From Atrichornis clamosus (Eukaryota > Chordata > Aves > Passeriformes > Menuridae): DNA of 64,000 nt. Location of the stretch: assembly GCA_013400975.1 (NCBI GenBank), contig WBMZ01003296.1:19119-83118 (forward strand), in the 5' to 3' direction. Positions 39,638 to 49,508 of this stretch are shown here, in pieces (the first letter of the stretch is position 1; each line of letters starts with the position of its first letter). The notes beneath the pieces are model-generated. The model made no database searches, was not told the DNA's origin, and saw nothing but the letters and a program-made list of their open reading frames with translations. A program made the position numbers and the translations under genes.

Positions 39638-40520
39638 CTCTTGGTGCTATCCTATGCAGGACCAGAAGTTGGTCTTGGATGATCCTTGTGAATCCTTTGT
39701 AGCTCAGGATATTCTATCATTATGTGGTTCTATGAATATAGAACAAATAGCTACAGGACAAACAGTAGAAAGAAAAATTAATAAAGATCTTTTGTCTTGA
39801 TTATTGCTAACTGAAGAAAAATGCACATTCAGACAACATCGTCCTCTCTATCTCATTGTCACCTGCAAGAACAGAAACCCAAAATTCAATGACCAGCTCC
39901 TTGCCCAATACTGTCATGCTTCAATTTCCACCAAATCTTCAAGAATTTCCAAATCTTTCTTAGAAATTGAAACAATCAGGCTTATATGTTAAAACATTCA
40001 AGACTTATATTTTAGAGAATTTATTTGAAGTGGTTGTCAGCCAGAACGCTAGAAAAATATATTAATTACTTTTAAAAATCAATAGCCTTTAGTGAATGTG
40101 TATTGCAAATTGTGCAGTACGTATTGTACTCTGTAGCATAACAATTACCTTTGTGAAATATTTATTTATGAGTGGAATATTTATCACAGCTCCAGCTCCT
40201 ATAAATAAAAAAAATACAGTGTCAAATGTATGATAGAAATATGGATAGATTTATGTGTATACATGTGGCAAAATGTTAACTGTTTTATCAAACTTCAAAT
40301 CTTGTATTTGTGTTTATTCTTCTCAATTACATGTACATGGCAATCACTTATAATGCACATTACAAGTTTACTCACCTAGCAGTCATATTGGACACGTTTT
40401 AGATGTCTGAAAAACAGCCAAAGTGAAGACAATGCATAGGATAGAGTATCCACAGACACTGCCAAAGTTAAAAACAGAGCAAGACAGGCAGTTTTATCAA
40501 TATCTAAATAACTAACAATT

Positions 40521-40550
40521 TTAAATAATAAATAAAAATAAATAAAGAAA
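40521..40550 (+). repeat. A-rich (TAAA)n-like simple repeat
   Basis: TTAAATAATAAATAAAAATA, followed by further AAATAAAG phrases, forms an imperfect A-rich simple repeat. Confidence 0.75.
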
Positions 40551-41719
40551 ATGTATATTCACTGGCATAAAATACATAGATTTAATCAATATGTCTGTTA
40601 TGGAGGTTATCAAAAAAGAGAGAGGGAAAGTACATTAACCTGTTTTCCTGAACATGGCATGCGTTGCAAACAGATTCTGAAAGTTAGTGCATGTTCATCT
40701 ACTGAATTCATACTGCTATCATGTGTTTGAGTTTTAAAATTTACTTCATAGAGATTCCAAAGGAGATTCAATTTCCAGCTTGTTCATAACAGATAATTGC
40801 AGCTACACTGTTGAACTCCTACGCTCACACAGAGAAACAGAATGGACTCATTAATTACAAACCTGGGACAAAAAGACACCCCAGATACTCTGATTCCACT
40901 TACACTGACATTGCAAACAAAACTACAGTCAATATTAAGGAAAGCAGGATTTGGTCCTCAGTATGTTGTTCCTCTGCAAATAGAGATTCAATAAAAATTC
41001 CTCAAAAGGAATGCTTCTTGGTTGAAATTCACCAGTGTGAACTGATTTTGTATAAGGTATAGGTATTATGTAAGATAAGCTTTCAAACTTTAGTTTTGCT
41101 TTGTATTGAAACACATTTCATTCCTTCTGTTTATTATAAAACATCTTCTGATTTAATCATTTCAGTCTAGATCCTGATTTATTTACATACATGTTAACTG
41201 CATTTCACTTACCTTCTTCACATTTTAATCTGTGCTAATATGACCAAAGACTAGACCAGTCTGTATTTACCAGATCATCTGTGGCAGGTCAGAGACTCTG
41301 AGATCAATTATTTCTACCACGTGCATGAGGGATTGCATAACAAAGTTTTAGTACTTTGAACCTAGGTTAAAAAATAATGAGCACAGTGAGATCTAACCAG
41401 ATATTACTGAACATGAAGCTTGAAGGGGATGCCACAGATTCAAACATATATAAGAGTGTTATCTGGCCAGCAGACTAAACTAATGTTGCTTAAGGTATCT
41501 GGTGTAACACACAGTACTGAGTTACACTGCTGACAAAAAAATCCAACAACTAAGTTTTTTGTTTAAACTGGAATACTTCTGTAAATACACTGTTCAATAC
41601 TGTGTTGCATAGTCAATGGAAAGCCAAATATTTACGCAGAATCCCACAACTGCCTTGTCTTACAGAAGGATATAATCCAGTATTCTAATATTCCAAAGAA
41701 ATTACTGCATTTATCAATG

Positions 41720-41960
41720 CTTTTGTCTTTCTCTTTCTGTTTAAAGATATAAATATTTTTATATCTTCCCCTCTATTTGATGTTTTTGCAAATCTTTCCA
41801 CTTTGTTTATCTACTCTTTTCCTTCTATCTTCTTCTGGTTTTATTCTACAGCTATGTTTTTCCCTCTAACGCATTTTCTCTACTGCATATTTTCTAGTAC
41901 ATCTTTATCACTTCATTATTTTTATTCTTTCTCCCTTGTCCTGTTTTATAGTTTTGAAAA
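41720..41960 (+). repeat. T/C-skewed tract
   Basis: Over about 240 bp the plus strand is strongly skewed to T and C, with repeated TCTTT, CTTTC and TTCCTTCTATCTTC phrases broken by short AT islands. It is low-complexity sequence and not an identified element. Confidence 0.5.
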
Positions 41961-42197
41961 TGGCCATTAATGAATATTAACAAGTACAGCAGAGCAGAAC
42001 AGCCACATCAATTATTAATTTCTTGATGATGCCCTCAGTTCTGGAAAAATTTCTGTAGCACAGTTAATTAAGACCCTATAACCACTAGAAATTTTCTTGC
42101 ATTCTATTGACTGTTGCCTGAAAAGAAAATGAAATTCTCAGAGATTAATGGTACCTACAGGAGCAATAGAGACAGTGGGATTTTAGAAGGTGATTTC

Positions 42198-42293
42198 ACT
42201 GTTTTTGCTTGTTGGGTTGTTTAGTTTGGTGTGTGTTTATTCTTTCCAGGTTTTTTGTTTGGTATTTGTTTTGTTTGCTATTTTTTTTTTTCT
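42198..42293 (+). repeat. T/G-rich low-complexity tract
   Basis: Phrases of TTTTTGCTTG and GGTTTTTTGTTTGG end in a run of about 12 T. It resembles the tract at 13099-13204 in style but not as a copied unit. Confidence 0.55.
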
Positions 42294-45200
42294 CATTGGC
42301 TGCTATTTCTCTTTGTGTTCGTCTATAAGTAGTTAAAACTAGATCATGTACCTCAGAGCAGAGATGAGTTCAAAAGTAGCTACGAGGGACAGTTATTAAA
42401 GTTTATGTAATGAGAAAGGAGCTGAAGGGACAAGATTTGAAATTGACAACAACATAGGTTTAAGATGAAGATAGATAGCTACAAAACATAAATTAAAAGA
42501 GCTAGATGGAAAGAAATGAGAAAGACAAAGATCTCCCGGAAGCACTGGAATGTCTATTCATGTAATGGATTTCATTTGCTAAATGGCTTGGCCTGAGATT
42601 TTCTTCTTCAGTTTTAAACACTATACCATTAATTGGTCTTTTGATATCAATCTAAACTCCAGATGGTCTTCCAGCTTTCACTGCACATATTTCTTATTTT
42701 CTGAGAGGACTATGCCTCAAGTTCTCTAATAGTAATTAATTTAAACCTAAAATGATAGAAGAGAAAGCTCAAGGATAAGGTATTTTAGTAAGACCTTTTA
42801 GAATGACACAAGCTTTTATCTTTCAAACTGCAGCCTCTGGTTCTGGTTCTATTTTTGGGGAGAAACAAAGCACTCTTTCTGTAGATGCATTTTATGGCAA
42901 TAACCAGCTCAAGGCTCAATGAGAATGGAAATAAGCCTACAATGCAAGACCCTGGGATAACACTTCTCGAGTTAGATGTAAGTGAGCAGGCGTGTTCACA
43001 CAGCAGATGGGAAACAAGATAGCTGTCCTTACTCAGTTGCGTCACTTTCAGTTCAATGCATCTGATGTTTCTGTTACAGGGGGACACTAACTTCCAGGAC
43101 TGCTGGTCTGGGAGATTTAATCAGCCTTAGGTTTGCTATTAAGAAGATAAAGGATTTTCTCCGTACTGAGAAATTTGCAAGTTTCTTTTCATCTTTTGAT
43201 TCTGTTTTCAGACTGATAAGTAGCTACATTTTTAATAAAGCACCTTGTAAATCTTGTTTCCGAACATTATATATCTTAGTGGAAAAAGAACCAACAAACC
43301 CTAGAAACTCCAAGTTTCTTCCTCTAGGTATCTTTTAAATTTCCTTAGTTATGAACCTTAGTATGACTTCCTCAGGAACTTTCTATGTGTTATTTGAACT
43401 GCAATTGTAAAGAGTCTGTATAATACTTGGAGCCCCTAAAAAGTGTATCCACTATCCACAGTACTGTAAAAAGTTTGAAGCGTTTACCAGCACACAAGTT
43501 ACAGGTATAAAGAGGGAAAATAATTCGGAGTCAAACAGCACAGAGGAAATAAAAAAAACAAACCCAAACAATTCACTCAAAGACTATGAAGTACTGTTAC
43601 AGTAAACTGCAGCAAGAATCATAAACCATTTGTGTACATTTTTAATACATCTTAACTATACATGAAGTATCAGTTTTCAGGTAATCATCTTTGAATGAAT
43701 TAGTCCACTTGCTATATTTAAAAATATTTTAAAAGGGAGAGATCACAATAGAACTAATCGAAATGTCACTGGCGCTTCAAGGTTCAGCTTCATTTGCCTT
43801 ACTGATATTTCCACTGTGATATCCAATGAATAAGAAAATTCATTAAGTCAGAAAAGCTCAGTCTTTTCAAAGTGGAGCGATGGAAGTAAGTGAAAGTATA
43901 TGTTGACCATCACATGGGCCTTCAACAGTAACTTAGTTGAGATCCCAGGCATTCATTTCAAATTCCATAAAAAGATTTAATGTATATCTACCTACTCAAA
44001 CAACTTTAATGGCCTGTCTGTTAATTATTTTCTTATCCTGAACTGAATGACTGACTAGGAAAATAAAAGATTTTAATTCTGTTATGATGCTTTATATGAA
44101 ATTAATTTTTTTGCAAGATTTATAAGCTTTTTTGCCAACATCTATACTTCTGTTCATTTCTCCACTGTGACATTGTGGAACTGGCAATGAGGTTCACAAG
44201 TGAATGCTTTTAGTGGTGAAGGGTTATCAAGTCATTATTCATTTGGATCTATTATTTACTGATATATGATATTGATACTAATATTGAGCAGACTTAAAGA
44301 ACAGAAAGTGTAGGCTGGGAAAAATAAAAAAAAAACATTTTAAAGAGGAGATGGAAGTGCCAGATGATCATTAGTAAAGTGTGTTTTAATTGCTAAGCAG
44401 AAAGAGGTATAAGAAAAGAGACATTCCAAATCAGTCATGTCTTTGAGGGAAAACTGAAACTCCTAGCTACACAAATACCCAAAATATTTTAAATTCAAAA
44501 GGAAGGTCTAAATAAAATTTAAATAATAAAATGCAAATTTTAACATTAAAAGTAGACTCATAGTAACTAGGTAAACCAGAATGGAAATATTAATTAAAAA
44601 AAGGAGTTTTAGTAACAGCTCATTATCTTCCTGATTAATGCTATGGTTGTCATTTGGTCTTTTCATTCTAGTCACACATACATCTACACACATCTCACTC
44701 TTGTGAACACCCCATCCTGATCACCAGGAAGGTACCCACACCCCCAGAGCCTGTCTGTATTTGCTTCCTCCAGAGTTCCTCCAGTGGTCTTTCTGCTTCT
44801 CCTGTTCCCGCCTCTTTCCTTGCAGCGACCTCTAATCTTTATTCTACAGTCATCTGAGCTCCTCTGCTCAGAGTCAGCCAGGTTGTCCCCAAATTGCTCA
44901 TCCATGCATACAGATACACATCAATCAGTCACTGCCTTTTTACAGGAAGAGGACATCATAATAAATTGCAAGCAGACAGTAAAACCCTCCAAATGACCAA
45001 ATATTTTCATCGTGACCTCAATAGTGTAGAAAACTTGGCTTAAAAAGCTTGTATCTATACAGGAATACCTACCAAGGCTGTGCCCCTTATGTCTTGTTAG
45101 GCTGGATGCTGTCTGCTGCTTTTTTTTTTTCAAATTGTAGTTTGCTTTTCTTTTCATAAGCACAAGAGAGAAATTTTGTATACCTTTTGTTTAAAAAGTA

Positions 45201-46039
45201 ATTTTAAGTTAACTTACTTGGTTTGTTTTTTGTTTTCAGTATTACTGACTCCTGAGAGAGATGGGATCTGTATAACCTGTACCCTGACATCTGCTCTTCT
45301 GACAGCAGTAATTCATGGAATGCTGGCTATGATCGGAAACGGTTGAATAGGGTCAAGAAATGATTTTGAACTATCTTAAATTTCAAGTCCTTACAATACA
45401 AGGATATTTTAGTCTTATCTGAGTATTCATCTAATGAAATCCACCAGCCCATGAAAATGTTTACTAGAATTTTTTCCTGATTTGATATTAAAATTTACTT
45501 CATTTACTGAGTTCACCATTTAAAAAAAATTTACAGATCTCCGCAGACACACTTTCTTAATAAGTCCATATTCTAGCTCCAGGCCTGGACATTTACTCCA
45601 GTTCTTATTTTTGCTAGAGTAAATAGGACCTATTTTCTCAGAATTTTATTATATTTAAAAGTTCACCTAACAAGTCTACCTTTGTCCTTTATTAATTTAG
45701 TTTTTTTATAAAAGACAACAAAACCATTGAGTATTTCTCATGACGTTCAGTATAGTAATGACCTGAAATGTGAAAGAGGTTGCATGCTGTAAGTTATCTG
45801 TGTCTGGTGAATTTGATTTCTGTCTTAGTCCTGAAGTCTCCTCTTGGTGATATATAAGGATTTCTTCCTTATGGCATCTTATATAATGAAAATTAACAGA
45901 ATCCTTGTGGCTGCAAGTCTCCCAGACCTTTTTTATACCTGCTTTTATCTGATATCTGCTGTAAGTCAAAGACAAAAGATAAATCATGATACTGATTAAA
46001 AAATGAAAAAATGAATTGAGATTAAGAAAGCTTTGTGCA

Positions 46040-46420
46040 GTCTTAATTACACTCTCTTACTTGCAGCCATCAGTTCAGTGGTGGAATGGACTGCAGTGAG
46101 CAGATGATAACAACACAAGCAGGTGTGTAAGACCGAGTAGCTCAACCCACCTGAGCTTTGCAGCAGACTTTTCCCTCTCTCAGCTGAGAGCAAAAGCTGT
46201 CTTTGTTTCCTAGCCCACTCCATTTCTCCCAGTCGTGCAGTGTTAGCAAGACACCACACACCATTTAAATTCTGGTCAAACGCAACTTTGAGGGCAAGTG
46301 GCATGTTGACCACTAAATGACTCCTAACCAACGATGAATTGCCTTCATCATCTGATATGACATATATCTTTTACAGAGCTCCTCGAACAGTGAACTTCCA
46401 GTGCAACAGATACCACTGAG
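46040..46420. promoter_or_regulatory. Candidate conserved non-coding segment
   Basis: This is an island of balanced composition in AT-rich DNA, with several CpGs retained (near 46133, 46234, 46280 and 46333). A non-repetitive core reads CAAACGCAACTTTGAGGGCA. Surviving CpGs outside repeats in bird DNA can mark selected sequence. The 94-codon minus-strand frame across it has no domain signal. Weak evidence. Confidence 0.18.
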
Positions 46421-46944
46421 AGAGCAAGCAAGATTATCTGCAGAACTGACATGTTTTATTGTACCAGAAGTTCTTTATTTTCAATCAGTAGTATTTTGCA
46501 GTCACATTTAAGCAATGCATTATACATTCATAGCTATGCAAAGAAACCATGCAAAGAATATTAAACAGGATTTCCAAGAAAGACAGTGGAATTTAGATAC
46601 TAAACTCCCAAAACTGACTGAATGAAAGAACCTAATTCATTTACACATTTTTAAAATTTCAGATCAAATAAAGCGTTTCAGATATAAACATTAAGTGTAA
46701 TTTCTCTGTTTAATGTTGATTTTTTGGCAAATAAATAGTTTCTAAATAATTGTGATAAATTGGCATTATAATGATGCATATGAACAAAAATTAAATAGAT
46801 AGGTTAAAATAAAATGAAATAAATAGCTTATAGATAGATTCTTCCATATTTAAGATTTATTTTAAATAAATATTTTTCATTAAGAATTAGATATATGGAG
46901 TTTCTGTACAAGAAATTTGGGGTTATATTTACTCCTAAGTAGTA

Positions 46945-47062
46945 TGTATCCGACCCTCAAGGATCATCAAGTATAACTCTTAACTGAATGGCCCATATGG
47001 AGATTGAGCCCACAACCTGGGCATTATTAGCATCATGCACTACCCTACTGAGTTAATCTAAG
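46945..47062 (-). mobile_element. tRNA-Ile-derived SINE (TguSINE1-like), minus strand
   Basis: Read on the minus strand it starts with a tRNA-Ile-like head: ATTAACTCAGTAGGG for the D-arm, ATGCTAATAATGCCC for the anticodon region and GGGCTCAATCTCC for the T-arm. It continues into the CR1-like tail TACTTGATGATCCTTGAGGG. The tail then loses similarity, so the 3' end is damaged or truncated (left limit approximate). It is the same family as the copy at 20344 but with different substitutions, so they are independent insertions. Confidence 0.85.
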
Positions 47063-48934
47063 GGTTCAAAAAAATTCACATTAATTTAAAGTTAATGTAA
47101 TGCAGTAATTTCTGTGCCTATTGTGACTTTTAATACAACACCTTACATATCACACTATTCAGAAAAAAGGAGTCTGGTGAAAGACTAAATTTATCATCCT
47201 TCTAATCCCTCTTCTTTATCGTTTGCTTGAAGTGTATGCACTGCATTTTAAAAAATCAAGGTATGATTTGCTGGACTGGATTTTCTTGCTGCCCCATGTA
47301 AAGCTCCAGTGTGCACTACTGAACAGAAAGTTAATTTAAACATCATCTGTGTAAAAGAAAAGCATTAAGAAAAGCCATTTAAAACTCAGCTCATAAGGAA
47401 CTATAAGATTTTGGGAGCAATAATACCAGCTCTTAGGTCTTGTATGCTACTTCATTATACTAAGATTTTTACGGCCTAATTTTAATTTTTTTTCCAATTT
47501 GAACTTGCCTAGTGAACAGATCCTTATGTCTGAAGTACACTTGCACAAACCAATAAATTCACTGAAAGCATATAAAACTTTGAAGAAGGTAATAAAACCA
47601 CTTTGATTTTAAAAATGTTAAATCACTTAAATATTCACAAAAGCAGTTTTCTCTAATTTCAATCTGTATAAAGTACACTAATTGACAATAGTTAAGAACT
47701 ACTTGAACAGTATTTATGGCTATAAACCATAGTAGGCCTTGCCATGGCCAAGACAGTTATCACAAGTCTGGGAACTAACTGGGAATGTAGTAACTGACTG
47801 TCAGATCTTAGGACATGAACACCATCTATACTCCTTGAAGGCTACTTCAATTAGAAAATATATTTACATAAATATGTATAAGTTAAAAGAAAAAAAGGTG
47901 CCATTTCAAAATTTTTCAGCATTCCCAAAATGCAATGCTTCAGATTCTCTTCTGCCTGTGATTTGGCTGATTTTACCAATCCCTATATTCCTTCTTAGCT
48001 CCTTCCTCCCATCTTTTGCCAATAGTACAGAGTGGTGTTGATTTTTGCACTGATTACATTATTAGCGAAAATAGTAATTACTACATAAATGTCCATTAAG
48101 TTACTACAAGGCTTGAATTTGTGTATTTTTAGAGACTTTGAGTACTGCAAATAACATAGGAATTTTCTTGAGCACATATCTAAAGGTTTAAAGCAGAACA
48201 TTAACAGACCAAGACACGAGTAAGAATGTTAATTCAGGATCCAGTAAAGACAAAATAAAATCAAACCAAACAAATACTAAAGCTAAAATAAAAAAGATAC
48301 ATCTCAACAAAGATCATAGAAATCCCTCCCTCTTTCCTTCCATCATGGTGGTTTATGCTAATGAGATTTATTTCTCAGCTGCCATTCTAAATATGGACAT
48401 ACTAGAGCTCGGTTATTAGACAGTAGTAACTCACAACAGCAGTAGGCTGACTGCAGTTACCCATCTGTCTGGAACACCTACATTTCCATTCTCCCAGATA
48501 TTTTGATCTTATGGGCCTGATCTGCCATTTTCATAATTAACTACTAGAAAAAGTAGAACTTGAGACACTGTTATAAACAAGGAACATTTCAGTGCTAAAG
48601 TTTCCTCCATTTGGTTGACTCTAGCTGGGATTTAGATTTAGAATCTAAACTGTGGGGGTTCTTTCTGCATGATCCAACATCTTGTTGACAATCTTGTAAC
48701 AGCTGCAGTTCTGATCTTCAAACAGTAAAAGTAAAAAGCAAAGATAAAATGCTATTATGAGCTTGCACAGTGCCTTATCTCATTGGAAAGAAGAATCACT
48801 TTAGTCCTTTCTACTCCTCCAAAGCTGTTAAGGATACATATCAATCTTCCATGAGGGAAGCTAGGTCAGAAGCAACTTCACAGCAAAAAACTTTATTGCA
48901 AAACTCAAGGAGACAGTAAGGGGACAAAAAGAAT
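47063..48934. other. Unique AT-rich DNA, no gene recognised
   Basis: No coding or RNA gene and no identifiable element was found. The interval ends exactly at the target-site duplication of the LTR that follows. Confidence 0.55.
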
Positions 48935-48939
48935 GAGGA
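48935..48939. repeat. Left target-site duplication (GAGGA)
   Basis: GAGGA immediately left of the LTR is repeated exactly at 49504-49508 on the right, marking integrase-made staggered cuts of 5 bp. Confidence 0.8.
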
Positions 48940-49503
48940 TGTTGTGTTTTAATATCAGCTGGCAACAAAACACCACACAGCCCCTCACTCAGTGCCCCCA
49001 GGCCCATCAGGATGGGGGGAAGAGAAGTGGAAGGGTAAATATGAGAAAACTCATGGGTTAAGATATGAACAGTCTAAAAACTGAAATCTAATATAATAAT
49101 GTAATGAAAAGGAAAATGGATTTTTTAAAGTGAGAAAAACATTCAAGGAAAACAATTGGTCACCTTGAACCAACCAGTGCCCAGTCAGTCTCTGAGCAGC
49201 AGCCCTGGCCAACATTCCCCCTAGTTTATATGCTGAGCATTGACACCATTTGGTCTGGAATATCCCTTTGGCCTGTTGGGGTCAGCTGTCCCAGCTGTGT
49301 CCCCACACAACTTGTGCACCCCCAGCCTCCTCACTGGCAGGGGGTGTGAGAAGCAGAAAAGACCTTAACGCTGTGTAAGCACCATTCAGCCATAGCTAAA
49401 GTGTTGGTGTGCTGTCAACACTGCTTTTATCACAAATCCAAAACACAGACCCATACCAGCTGCTAGGAAGAAAATTAACTCTACCCCAGCCAAAACCAGC
49501 ACA
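48940..49503 (-). mobile_element. Solo LTR of an ERVL-type endogenous retrovirus, minus strand
   Basis: On the minus strand the LTR begins TGTGCTGGTTTTGGCTGGGG at 49503 and ends ATTAAAACACAACA at 48940, with TG and CA termini, 564 bp long. A TATA-box-like AGCATATAAACTAG lies at about 49223-49236 and is preceded by CCAAAGGGATATTCCA (49256-49271). The 3' part has the usual R/U5 text (ACCCATGAGTTTTCTC region) of songbird LTRs. Flanking 5-bp duplications (GAGGA) are exact, which fits ERVL-class integration. No internal retroviral sequence is present, so two LTRs recombined and deleted the provirus. It is non-coding and could act as a promoter or enhancer. Confidence 0.92.
49223..49236 (-). promoter_or_regulatory. 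TATA-like box of the LTR promoter
   Basis: Minus-strand AGCATATAAACTAG sits roughly in the middle of the LTR, 20-30 bp downstream of the CCAAAGGGATATTCCA module, where an LTR core promoter is expected. Confidence 0.5.
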
Positions 49504-49508
49504 GAGGA
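49504..49508. repeat. Right target-site duplication (GAGGA)
   Basis: This is an exact repeat of 48935-48939 directly next to the LTR terminus. It confirms the LTR boundaries at base resolution. Confidence 0.8.

Larger units (their letters stand above)
38161..39736 (+). mobile_element. CR1 LINE, degraded and internally deleted
   Basis: The element runs from an ORF1-like part through reverse transcriptase to a CR1 3' tail (GATGATCCTTGTG, then CTCAGGATATTCTAT, then TTCTATGA). CR1 is the main non-LTR retrotransposon of birds and copies itself by target-primed reverse transcription. The full element is about 4.5 kb; this copy is about 1.6 kb. It lacks the endonuclease and the N-terminal part of reverse transcriptase, since ORF1-like and mid-RT sequence are nearly adjacent. 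The coding remnants lie in three frames with several in-frame stops, so it is dead. The left limit is approximate. The tail is the subfamily type also used by the SINE at 20344. Confidence 0.9.
39737..46944. other. Unique AT-rich DNA, no gene recognised
   Basis: No exon, RNA gene or further mobile element was recognised. Low-complexity patches lie at 40521-40550, 41720-41960 and 42198-42293. A 73-codon hydrophilic minus-strand frame (44684-44905) and a 94-codon minus-strand frame (46047-46331) were examined and have no family motif. The second lies in the candidate element at 46040-46420. Confidence 0.5.

Noticed and set aside
45200..45360. Possible exon after a TTTTTGTTTTCAG-like acceptor near 45237
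   Set aside because: No open frame with protein-like content follows and no convincing donor site was found. Pyrimidine tracts plus AG are frequent by chance.
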